Positions 52,796 through 64,000 of a stretch of 64,000 bases of DNA are shown in pieces; within the stretch, counting starts at the first letter, position 1, and each line of letters starts with the position of its first letter. The notes beneath the pieces are model-generated. The model did not search any database, was not told the origin of the DNA, and worked only from the letters and a program-made list of their open reading frames with translations. This DNA comes from Rostratula benghalensis (lineage: Eukaryota > Chordata > Aves > Charadriiformes > Rostratulidae). Location of the stretch: the NCBI GenBank assembly GCA_013399305.1, contig VXAI01000039.1, forward strand, positions 5,708,196 to 5,772,195. Reading direction: 5' to 3'. The position numbers and the translations under genes were made by a program.

Positions 52796-55700
52796 TAATT
52801 TAAAAAAAATAATATTGATGACAGCAACATAATGAACATGTTCTGCACTTTTTGATAGGAATCTGATCAGATGTGTGGCACTAATTAAGAGTATTTTCAG
52901 AAGAGGACATGGAAAAAACACAGTATGTAAGAAGGTACTAACAGCAGGCATTACAGATGAACAGGAAAGAACCATTAAAAAGAAGGATAATTAAATTATC
53001 CCATAACTGATTTTAAAAAAGAGACAGAAATGTAGATATTCATAGAACAGGAAAGACACATGCTCTAGGCCTTCACTGTTACAATTAAACTAAGCAAAAC
53101 GAAAACAATTAATGTATTTCATTTTACAAACAATTTCTATTGGATGCAGTGACTGGCTTCCTAAAAGCATAGTAGTAGCTCTAGTAGGATTAGCATTTGT
53201 TTCTGTTATAGACCTATTACGGCATTAGCAGGATTTATCTCTTCTTTGGGATTTATCCCCTTTAAATAAGTCTAAACTCTGCAAAGATAAGAAACAACTA
53301 TGGGAACAGTGTTACAGTGTTTCTGAGCCCTGCAGTAAATTCCACTAAGCCCTGCCAAAGCACTATTCCTCTGCACAAGTGCTCCTCTTCAAGAAGCACA
53401 CATATATGACCAGAATCACAGTTAAAAACAAACAAACTATGAAACACACACATGCCTTCTCCCTTGTTAGTGCAATGCAAGACATGACAAGTATTGGAAA
53501 CAAGCAAATACGGAGGAAGAGAGGACCTTACTCGTATTTTCCCCACACATCATTGTATGATTACAACCTGTTGAGATGGCATTCACTATACCTTCCTTTT
53601 TTTCTGCCTAAACGTGAAACCTAAATATTTAAATAAACCAAAATACCCAGGTACTCAATATCATTTAGGCACAAACCAGAAACAAATTCAAATACCTTTA
53701 TGCCCATGAAACAGAATTGGTATTTCACATTCCACTGTACACAGAATCACATACCTTGTGCTGAGCTCGTGGTTAAATCAAAATCACTACTGTTAATACA
53801 TGACTACTCTCCAACTTGCAGTCTTTGACGAGGCTTATTTTTTCTTAGTGTAAAAGTTTACAAATCCTTATCAGTTACAAATGCATATAATTTGTGTTCA
53901 AACCTCTGCAAGCAGGTATAGTCAACTCTTTCTGCAACTTTTACCAAACTGTTTTATAACTCTGTACAAATAAAAGCAACAGTTTGCACACAAGATATTA
54001 AACGGAATGTAAGCTGATACAAAATCTCTTGTAAAATTGCTTGTTTTGGAGGTAGTAGTAGAATGACACAAGCATGAGAGTCTTTTTAGCCTGTCTCCCG
54101 TTAACGGTGTCAGTAGAGTTAAATCCTTTCATTTCTACTTTGAAACACCACAACTGATTATGTTTGTCTTTCCCATGACCAGTGTTTGTCATTTCTGACT
54201 GCTTACACTTGTTATCACTGAAAATATGGAAAGCAGTTGAAAAAGAAATTATAGCACATTGTTGCATAGGTCCTCTTTAGATGAAAAATCAATTCAAATA
54301 GAAATTGCTAGTTGCGATTTCCTCTAAACACCAGAACTTCTGAATTTCTGTCGCTGCTTTTCCACAATCTGCTTTGTTTCTGTCATTACATGGAATGAGC
54401 TGTGCATAAATAAAATACTATTGCAAGAACGGGGGACTTTGAAAACATTCATCAAAATATGTGGCTGTTTAAGACAGCTATTGTATGTGACTCGCCAGAA
54501 TGTAAGACAAGCTTAATATCTGCAACCACCTAGTCTGATGTAAATATTTTTTAAGCTAACATTTGTTTGAATGTTTGGTTGTTTGCTTTTTTTTTAAATC
54601 CTCAAGCTTGGCAAGGAGACAACACACATTCCCTCAAGAGAGTATGAAAGAGAAGTTGAGAGGGAGCTTTAGGCAAGGAAGGAGAGAAAAAAAACTATTA
54701 ACATTTGGCTACAACAAAACCTTAAGTTGGAAGACATGAATCTATAGCAAGGAGGAAGGGGGTCTTGCACTCCAGACCAGTCCTGTCCAATCTGAACATA
54801 TATGGAATAAGTGTAGGCACAGTAACATCTGAAAACCCTACCCTAAATTGTTCCCATTTCTTGCTGGCATCTGATAAGCATTTAGAGTTTCAGATACATA
54901 ACAGAAAGGATATATTCACATCTGAATAATTCTTCCAAATTATTGTAATAGGCTATAGACTAGGTCTTTTATTTTTTACCCCTCAAACTGTATGGAGTAG
55001 AAACCTAAGAAATTAAAAAGAAATATTCTTTTGTTTTTTTTAAGGCCTCTATAGGAATTTATTGCCCATGAAGTTTGATTTAGAATTAACTTTGTCAAAA
55101 GTTACAGCATTTTAATTGACCGATTATACCCCTTCCTTAATCTCTTATTTTAAGATGGAAAAAATGCTAAACTAACAGTTAAAATTTATATGGAAAATCA
55201 AGTCTATGAAGAAAGAGGAAGCTTCTTATAAAATAAGACACTATAAGAAGCAGGCAAAGTTTTTAAACCTAAAACTTAAATAAACATCCAGAATTATGAG
55301 AAAAAGAATAAGAAGTTTAGCTAACAAATGTCAGAACAACCTTTAAGGATTAACAATGAAAACAGCTTTAAAGAGCTAAAAGTATTTCATCATAAGTAAC
55401 CCCTGAATTCTGAAACCTTTTTCCAACAGCAGCAATAACTCTGAAGATTTTCTTTACCTCATTTTTTTGGATGCTCAGACTGTATACTTTAAGTTTCCCT
55501 GTGTGTCTCCCTTAGCAATAAAGCTACAGGTGTTTACACATTTTTTTTGTCTAATTACAGAAAGCAGACAGATTTTTCAACATTTATATCAGCTTCTTGA
55601 AGCATGCAGCTGAAACACTGAGAGGATTTTATTCATAAAGAAGTTAAAAAACAGTCAGCACTTACAGATTACTTTTAAAGTTGCAAGTCTATATATAACA

Positions 55701-56372
55701 TTTACCTGTTATCACCAAAACAGTAAAATCCTGATTTGTCCTCAGAGCTTATACAGCCATAAGAAACTTGAGAAAAAACACTTAAAATCTTGTTGATCCT
55801 TTGGAAAGGCATCAAGGAGGGAACAAAGCACGTGTTGTGCCCTGGGAGAAGAACCTTGATTTCTTGATTGGGTGAAGGTGATGGGGAGGAGAAGAAGCAG
55901 GTGCCTCTAACACTAATTAGCAGGTTCTGAGACCATCAGGGACTACTCCAGCACCTGTGTGAATCCTCTGGCCCTAGGCAGCCTGTGTGGTCTGTTGGCT
56001 GCTACTGGAGGGTCTCCTTCTATCCCACCTGTGCATTCCATATGCACACATCTCAGGCGTCAGCACGCAGGGGCAGGCTGGCAGTACAGCTAGTTAGACA
56101 CTGGTGGGGAAGCTCGTAATGTTACTTTTAATGTACATTTTTCCCTGGGGGCCATCAAAAAGAAGTACTTGAAATTTCTTCATGTATTTAAGTGCATAAA
56201 TGAAATGAAGTTCAAGGGAAGCTGAATAAAATTGCCGTATGTTGGCTTGCCTTCTATGATGCCATTCCAAGATTTTTTAAGCAAACAAAATAACAAAAGC
56301 AATTCATTATTTGTGTTGCAAAACAACCTTAATTGTGTAACAGTGTTGTTGCCATGACTAAGTAGTTCTGGA

Positions 56373-56406
56373 AGTTTTATATATATATGCATATATATAT
56401 AAAACT
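56373..56406. repeat. 34-bp perfect palindrome, AT-rich
   Basis: This is a perfect inverted repeat without a spacer: 17-bp arms meeting at TGCA (56388-56391), with AGTTTT at the left end and AAAACT at the right. The arms are mostly alternating TA. Such sequences can extrude as cruciforms and are often unstable during cloning and replication. Confidence 0.85.
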
Positions 56407-57475
56407 AATAGCTAATCTAATATTTCTTTCTATATATAACAACTAATAGCATCAAGCCTAACTTTGTAGAGTCAACTGTTCAGTAACTCTGGGACAGGAA
56501 TGTATGTGTGAACAGGTTGTGCTGATAAATCACTTGTTGCATTATCAGGAAATTACAGCTTGACCACTAGAGAAAATGAAATGTGACCTTAGGAGGAGAC
56601 CCCAACAGTACAAGCACAGGATGATAACAGAGGCCCGGGGGATAAAAACACAAATCTGTAATGGACAGTTAGCTGTTGCTGGAGGGATGCAGCCTTGGTA
56701 GTGATGAAAGTTGATTTTCAGAGTAACAGAGAGAACAAAGAGCAAGAATCTACTGAAGATAAAACATCCCATAAACTGTAAGGCTCAGACATAGCGTGGA
56801 ATTTGCAGACCAATGAAGAAAGAGAACGTAAACAGACTGTGTGAGAAAACCACAGCTGAAGCCAAGACTGAGGAGGAAGAAATCCTCCACATCATACAGC
56901 TCTGATCAAGAACTCCCTGTAACCACCTTCCCCGTTAACTAATCAGACTAATGATAAATTTCTGGCTCTATAGATAAGTGAATTTCTTTAGCTCACATAA
57001 ACTGCTCTTTTTTTTTCATTTCACACCAGAAAAATAAATTTTCTGCAAGAAACTGAGTTGCAACATTTGTCCATTATGCCACACAGAATCATGTCAAACT
57101 GCAAACCAGGCAAGCCTAAATTTGGAAAGCTCCACTTCACTACCATTTTTCCACTTTGACTTCTCTTAGAGCCCACCCCATTTTCAGGGATGTCAAGTTC
57201 AACCACAGTTAATCTGCAGAAAAATGCCGCTTCTTCCATGTTCATGACAAGCATCAATTTTACCGTTACAGAATTGTATATGAGTAATTTTCATTCACAT
57301 AAAAAGTCATCCATTTTTGGAAGATAACTTACTTTCTCCTCCCACTGCATAGACAGCTTTCATTCTAATTTTGGATTGCTACTTTAAATGCACTTTTTTC
57401 CTCACAATTTTTATTGCAGTACTGGTGATTGATGGTTTGTTGGGGGGTTTTTGTTTGGTTTGGGATTTTTGTTGG

Positions 57476-57492
57476 TTTTTTTTTTTTTTTTT
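57476..57492 (+). repeat. Poly-T homopolymer, 17 nt
   Basis: This is a run of 17 T following a G/T-rich stretch (TTGGGGGGTTTTTGTTTGG and similar, from about 57440). No recognisable element is attached. Confidence 0.85.
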
Positions 57493-60400
57493 AATCTAGT
57501 TCTGTTTAACTGTTTACCATAACATTTCTATTCCTATTTTAACAGAAGGCTGTTTTCAGAATGGTTTTGTTTTGTTTGAGATGTGATTCTCCAATGGCAT
57601 GTCTTAACAGCAAATGTTGAGCAGCTGGAAACTACCTAATTAGAACAGAGAGGAAAAAAGAAAAAAAAAAATATGTTTGAGATGAATAATAATCACATTC
57701 ATCACACTCATGTTTTTTTTCTTATTTATGCAGCATACACCTGTGTCTCATTGGCAATGAAAATGATTGTAGAATGAAGCACTAAGCTGGCCTTATATCA
57801 TATTTCTCCTTCTGTGAGCTTTAAATAGATTTTGCGTGTTCCTTTAATTATATAGGTAGATTTGTTTACTGAAGCATTCATGTTAACAATCATTTCATGC
57901 AAAGGGGCAAATTACATTTTTAATTATGTTTCTTTGGGAGAGCTACATAGTTAAGATGATTTGCTGTCTTCTATTCTCCACAGACCTTCTACAGCTGATA
58001 ATCATGGCAACTCAATGCAAAACACCATCAGTGGCATAAAGTTTTCATACAGTAAATATGCACACATTTTTAAATCAGTGTAGTAAGGTATTCAAAATAA
58101 CCTGCATTAGTGGTTTATCTATATCTTTAGGTAACAAAATGTTGTTATAATTAGGGCCTTCGGAACCTAAACCAAAGCACAGTGAAATTTTTTATTGAAA
58201 GAATTCAGTTGAAAGATTCATATTAACTTCAGAGAAGTGAACTCAAGCAGAACAACATGGATACTATTAAACTAATAGAGAAATAGAAATCTTACATCCC
58301 TTGATGTTTTCTGTGTTTTTCTAACACCTTAACAAATTCTAACAAATTCCTTTTTTTTTTCTTTTAATTTTAATGCAAACTCTTCTCTCTCATGATTACA
58401 GAGTAAACCTTGGAATTGCCTCTGAGCATATGTTAATGGCTCAGATCTCAACTGCAAGAACAAAAAATTCAGAATAGATGAAAAGCAACTCTGTTTTTCA
58501 TTTTGAAAAAAAACACACAAAAACACTATAGGGTTCTTAAGCAAATCTCATTGCATTCTTACCATAAAAGACTTGTGATCAGATTTTCTAGCTTTACAAC
58601 TCCATTAAAAATGGCTGGGAGCAGTTATAATATTGAAATTACCTAACTCAATATTCTATAATTTCAAATCCAGATAATAACTTTCCAGCTAAATTTTATA
58701 AGATATTATCACAAAATTAAAATGTACTTGTACACATTCATTGCTAACAACTGTTTCAAATAAACTAGTTACCTAGGAGCCAACTATTCTATCAATGGAT
58801 TTAAAAGCATAAGCTACTTGGAAAGTAGAAAAACAAAGTAGGTTGCACGTTGAAAACTGACCTGAAGTGAGTACACAAAGAAACAAGATGTGATACAGTT
58901 CGATAGAACAAAGAGTTCTCCTCCAGGATTAGCTCCTAGTTTGAAGTGTCAGGTATGTCAACGATTTTATACCTCCACTTTCGTGCTGATAATGTAATAA
59001 CTTGGGGGCACGAGCAGTGGTGTTCACTTTGTTCACTAATGCACACTGCAATGGGTTTTAAATAAATAATAATAAAAAAATCCAAGCTAGATCAGTACTT
59101 TGCCTGTCTCAGAAATATACAACATGGAATATGTACTATATGTCTTTGCACATGTGCCTCTCTGCAAATGTCAATTGAAACTCTCTGCCATATTCAGTCT
59201 ATGCTGTAATGACTACTAAATTTTATTTTAAAAAATCCAAAATTCATTTCTGTTTGGGGAGGGGGTTTGCCAGTTGGGGTATTTTGCTTTTTTGTTACCT
59301 CAAAAAGTATTTTGTAAAATTTTGCTCTGCTTTTAGCACTAACACATGTAATTCAATTACCATGTTTATTCTGGCTGACACTGTTTCCCATGCACTTAAA
59401 CCTTTTAACTAAACCCACAAAAATATAATCACATAATTACTAATTCATTTGAAGAGCTTTCTTGATTTCCTGGGATACCTACCATTCAAATCTTATTTTC
59501 CCTTTTGTTAGGTGAATATACCTCTCCTCATCAGTTTCATAATTTCTGTCAGCATTGGAGCTTTATTTTGTATCTCTTACTATGCATAGGCAAGGAAAAC
59601 ATTGCATGTTTAGGTTGTACAGCATAAATGTTATGGCCTGGAGGTATTTGGTTTTGCTGATGGCGGGGTTTTTTGTTTTTTTATTTTTTAAATGAAGGTA
59701 TATCTCAAATCTGAACTGTACATCCTCTCAGCCATTTCTGCCCTAAACAAGCATAAAAATGAAATTTAAAGTAGCAACAAGCACAGGAGTTGGGGTGATG
59801 TATGAACTCAACCACTTCTGCTTTACTTGTTTTATAGAGGCACAGAACACAACAAATTTTAACAGTCAATACATTTGGCAATTATTGACAAGCACTAATC
59901 TCAACAATACAAAACAGTAAATAGGTCAGTTTCTTATCAAATGCTTGTGCTGCATATGACTTCACAAATGTGTTTGCATATGACTTTATACGTTACTTTT
60001 TAACACTCTAGGGAATGAAAACAGATGTACAACAAATACAACCTGAAACTACTCTCCTGTTCCTTAATCATAGAAGAAAATAATTTTAAAGAAACGTTCA
60101 TGCTAACTGTAGTTCTTGTAGGTTCCACTTCCAGCTTTATCATACCTTGCAAAATATTTCTCATCTTCATGCTAGAAGAAACTCATCTGCCACTGTTTTA
60201 ATCGGGCATGGTAGACAGGTATATTTTTCCTTCTTACAAAATCTGCAGACACAGCTGTTTGCTACTTTTTTTTAATTTTTATTTTCTACCAACTTGCTAC
60301 TTGCTTACTGTTCATAAGCTCCAAGCTGTTAACTGTTGAAATGCCTCCTGCAGTACTTGCATCTTTAATAGTTTCAAATGAAACTTTACACAGATAATGC

Positions 60401-62209
60401 ATCTTTGGATCTTGGTGGAAATACTGGGGTCAAACTTCACTGGTATCATGCCAGGTATTATTAAATATTATCTTAGATAAACCCCAAACTGAATCAACAA
60501 AACCCTGCTCAGCATTTTTCTTCCAATCCGGGGTTGCTTTAATTTACAAGATGGTTCCTTATTCAACACAAAAATGTGCTAGGTGTGTCATTTTTGTTTC
60601 ATTATACATCAGAACATCTGTTATCTGATCAGTCAGAAAAATTTACCAAACTCCTTAATGTATAAAACGCAAGTGCAGTGGCCAAATCCTCCAAGAAGTC
60701 CCAATTTTTAACATGCAAAAGAGCCCTAATCAGCAGCTTAGATGCCAAATCAGACAGAGTTAGCCTCCATCTTTCTGCTGAAGACAGACATTCATAGAAC
60801 CAAAAGTACTGACAGCAAAAAGGAGAAGACCTATGGTTACTTCACTTGAAACTGAGGACTCTCAGCTCCTAGCTCTAATCCAGAGGACAATTTAATCTCT
60901 TTGATCCTAAACTGTAAAATCCAAAAACAATTCTGGGAGCAAGAACAAAGAGGAAGATCTCCTTACTGCTCCTTTCCTTTCTGTTTGCTTCTGTTTCATG
61001 AAATGCACACAGTTACAGAGGCCAGCAGCGCTTACCTTGACTTTTAATCAGGCTAGTAGGATACTTTCCTAGGAGACATGACATTAAACCTTCCAGTAAA
61101 AAATGGTAAAACACCTAGTTTTACTGTTTCCCAGATGAGTTCTCCATGAAGCTGTGATGTAAAAGATGGTGTTTACTGCTTTTAATATAAACAGTATAGT
61201 TAATTTAAACAAAAAATCTAAACAGGTCTAGGTTAGATCCTAATTTGTGCCAAGCAAAGGATATCTTACGTTTTCTGTTATGAAGTCCATAGTTAATAAA
61301 CAGGAATTTGTGATTTTCCTTGTGAGACACCTTGCTTGAACAGAATGCTCAAAAGAGCATTTCTAGGCTCTATTTTCTCTGGCTCAGAGCAGATAGCTAA
61401 AAGTATGCGTTATTTGGTTACAGTTTGTTCCTTCTCCCACGTACATCTAGAGATAGATAAAACAAACATCTGGAACTCCAGATTGCTCTAGCAGTCAATT
61501 TTTTGTTTTGAATTCCACAACGTTAAACTCATCACAAGCAGTCTTACACCATGTATGTAAGTTTTGATGCCAGTATCTCGGAGTTTACGCTACAAAATAT
61601 GTCAGTATGTAGTGGAGTTTTGGAAATAATACCAGAGAAGACTAAAAGAGAATAAGATAGCAGCATCAAAATACTCTCCTATAAGGAACATCCCTGTTCA
61701 AATTGGTTATCCTGACCAGAATCCTTTCCCCACCCTTGTGCAGAAATACTGAAGCATTCCTTAAAATCCAGAAATTTGCAAGTAGTTGTGACATTGGGAT
61801 TCACTTAGGTACCAGAGAATTTTTATAGGGACCTAAAATATGATATTCCTATTGATTTCACTGGAAGTTCAGCACTTAACTGGGTTTAAGTTTCCTTTAT
61901 GCAGTACAAAACTGATAACCACATAAGCTTGCTTCTTTAGAGAACTTGTCACAAGATAACAGAGATGATATCATATGACTGTGAGAAAGCCTTCTGTAAT
62001 GTATAAAAGGGAAAGAATATGGTTTCTAACTTTTTATTGACATTTTCACATCTTCCCTATAGTGTGAAAAGATCCATTGAAAAACTTGAGAAACTCCACT
62101 TCCCACAGAACCCACAAAGAGCACCAGACAGGAGAACAATTTTTGTGTAATGTGAAATCTGAATTCTGAGGTCCAATGCTTCAGGGTGAAAGAAAGGCAC
62201 CTCAACACA

Positions 62210-62687
62210 AGAGAGATGTTGAGATGCTGGAGCGAGTGCAGAGGAGGGCAACAAAACTGGTGAGGAGCCTGGAGAATACATCTTATGAAGAGCAATTGAA
62301 GGAGCTGGGACTGTTTAGTTTGAGGAAGAGGAGGCTGAGGGGAGACCTCATCGCTCTCTACAACTACTTGAAAGGGCATTGTAGAGAGGTTGGTGCTGGT
62401 CTCTTCTCACAGCTATTTAGCAATAGAACAAGAGGGAATGGATTCAAGCTGCAACAGGGTATGTTTAGGCTGAACATTAGGAAAGAATTTTTCACAGAAA
62501 GAGTGGTCAGACACTGGAACAGGCTGCCCAGGGAGGTGGTTGAGTCCCCATCCCTGAATGTGTTTAAGAGTTGGTTTTATGTGTTGTTGGGGGACACGGT
62601 GTAGGAGAGGACTACAAGAGTAGGGCAGATGGTTGGACTCGATGATCCCAAGGGTCTCTTCCAACCTGAATGATACTATGATTCTAA
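62210..62687 (+). mobile_element. CR1 LINE, 3' fragment, best preserved copy
   Basis: This is a plus-strand CR1 of about 480 bp with low apparent decay. One uninterrupted frame from about 62212 to 62604 reads the typical ORF2 C-terminal end. Visible blocks include [62 protein letters not shown] and a final LLGDTV before the stop. The untranslated 3' tail follows (GGTTGGACTCGATGATCCCA) and the end is ATGATACTATGATTCTAAG. The element is 5'-truncated and lacks the endonuclease and reverse transcriptase, so it cannot move by itself. An in-frame ATG at 62176 lies upstream in the flank and is not the element's own start. Confidence 0.93.
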
Positions 62688-64000
62688 GGATGGAGTCCTT
62701 TTTAGACGTCCACATCTCTTCAAAAAAATCAGAAAGAATGAGGGAAAAGGAAGGGAAGAATTGGATTTCAGATGGCTAATTAGCAAGTATATCTTCAGGC
62801 TTGCATCTTTATGGCAACTAATTATGCTAATAAGCCACACAGTGACTGGCTCCTTTTTTAGAAAGTCAAAGTTAGAATTCAGTCTACAGCTACCATTTAA
62901 GCAAACAGCTGTTGAGGGATACAATTTCAAAGCTGTATGTGGGAGTTACAACAAAGGTAAGGCTGGACATGACAGCAGCTTTCACAACTGTTGATGATGT
63001 ACCTCTTTCTATTCAATATTAATAAATTCAGCATGCAATTATTTTGCCATCTGTCTCCTGTAGAACCATTTATTTCTGTCTTTCAAGTAAGTACACTGAG
63101 AAAATAAATTGACTAATTTACACAAATATAATAACTAATAAATTACTGTAATGAGGTTTGGCATACCCTATAAGAAAATAAGGTATTACTTGTTAACTTT
63201 TTTCTACTATGCATAAATGCCCTGACAAATTACTTAACTGTAGAATAACATTATCATATCTTTCAGCATGTACAAAGTGTTTGGTTTTGGTTGGGTTTTT
63301 TTGGGTTTGGGGTTTTTTTTTTTTATATATTTACCTCTGAACATTACTATAAGCCTAAATTCTACAATTCAAGATCTATTGGTTCAAATCTACTTTCCAG
63401 TTGTATTACTCTACATTAATTTTGCCACAAAAATTTACTATGTTAACTGTATTTATTTGTATTAGCTAAAAGAAACATTGGTTCTATGGTGATACATGCT
63501 TATTGAAAAACAATCAAATATGTCTAAAACCTCCAATTTCTGTTTTGCAACTTTTAACATTTTGCTAAGTTATCTTTAAGATTAAAAGCTAGTACCAAGA
63601 GGGAACATATATGTAACCAAAACAAATGGTTTTTCCTGCTCTGTTTGCTACCTAAAGGAACCAGGAATATTTGGCAAATCTTGAGGGAATAAAGAAGGTG
63701 AAAACATGAAGCAAGAATAAAATTTAGTGAATAAATAACTAATGTGCAAAACACTTGGACTTATAGAACTCAAATCACTGTTATAATCAAAACTGATTCT
63801 TTCAAAGTAATTTGTTAACTATTATTCTATTTTCATCCCTTTAATTTATTTATTATTAAAGAAGAATACAATATAAGATCCAAAAATAAGCCCACAAGAG
63901 TGAGGATGAAAAGCAGCTATCCTAAACACAGAGAGTATTAAAATTGTGTGGTCTGCATACATCTAGACAACTAATGAAAATAGGAGGCAATGGCTCACTA
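62688..64000. other. Non-coding AT-rich unique sequence
   Basis: No recognisable gene or interspersed repeat is seen. An exon-like segment with a consensus donor (62862-62956) is discussed as a finding. The remainder is AT-rich with a G/T-rich stretch and T-run near 63.28-63.33 kb. Confidence 0.6.

Larger units (their letters stand above)
44441..62209. other. Non-coding AT-rich sequence with one gap
   Basis: About 17.8 kb has no recognisable gene or interspersed repeat. Noted within it are the 60-bp tandem duplication near 46.4 kb, the gap at 50885-51067, a perfect hairpin at 51242-51264, an A-run at 51579-51594, a short TA repeat at 52779-52795, and a GC-richer patch at about 55.84-56.13 kb. 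A 34-bp perfect palindrome lies at 56373-56406, a purine-rich segment at about 56.55-56.90 kb, and a T-run at 57476-57492. Open frames are short and unremarkable on both strands. Confidence 0.6.

Noticed and set aside
56545..56900. Purine-rich segment considered as possible retroviral internal sequence
   Set aside because: I could not find LTR ends, a primer-binding site or any retroviral coding block; composition alone is not enough.
1..64000. tRNA, rRNA, snRNA and CRISPR signals
   Set aside because: I looked for tRNA A/B-box arrangements, U6-like starts and regularly spaced repeats by eye and saw none. A tRNAscan/Infernal run would be decisive.

Overview
The window looks like about 64 kb of non-coding vertebrate nuclear DNA, almost certainly from a bird. 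The evidence is the repeat content. Six separate fragments are recognisable as CR1 non-LTR retrotransposons, the dominant avian LINE. Several end in the CR1-type 3' terminus (ATTCTATGATT-like, or its complement AATCATAGAAT). There is also one solo LTR of endogenous-retrovirus type, opening TGTCCTGG and closing CATGACA. The background is AT-rich and CpG-poor. Most open reading frames are short and lack coding character. There are no operons, ribosome binding sites or other prokaryotic signals. I cannot name the species.

Layout. 1-9.7 kb is unique AT-rich sequence with short hairpins and homopolymers. A CR1 3' end lies at 9.75-10.18 kb (+). At 13.78 kb there is a strong G-quadruplex motif, and at 14.3 kb a three-copy minisatellite. 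A CpG island interrupted by a 465-base assembly gap spans about 15.34-16.09 kb and is the only clear gene-regulatory landmark. 16.1-26.4 kb is unique AT-rich sequence. The longest CR1 copy (-), with decayed reverse-transcriptase coding and an internal 313-base gap, covers about 26.39-28.04 kb. Further CR1 fragments lie at 30.23-30.55 kb (-), 39.76-40.12 kb (+), 43.62-44.44 kb (-) and 62.21-62.69 kb (+). The solo LTR at 42.92-43.53 kb is flanked by a perfect 5-bp target-site duplication. A third gap (183 bases) sits at 50.9 kb next to a T-run.

Genes. I find no protein-coding gene, tRNA, rRNA, snRNA or CRISPR array that I can support. The window fits a gene desert or very long intron, with one CpG-island promoter whose core is missing from the assembly. 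A few stretches resemble isolated exons (splice-like signal plus open frame, near 2.7, 24.3, 37.1 and 62.9 kb). They are listed as findings only, because such combinations are expected by chance in 64 kb. Recognisable interspersed repeats cover roughly 7% of the window. I saw no sign of a novel multi-gene system.
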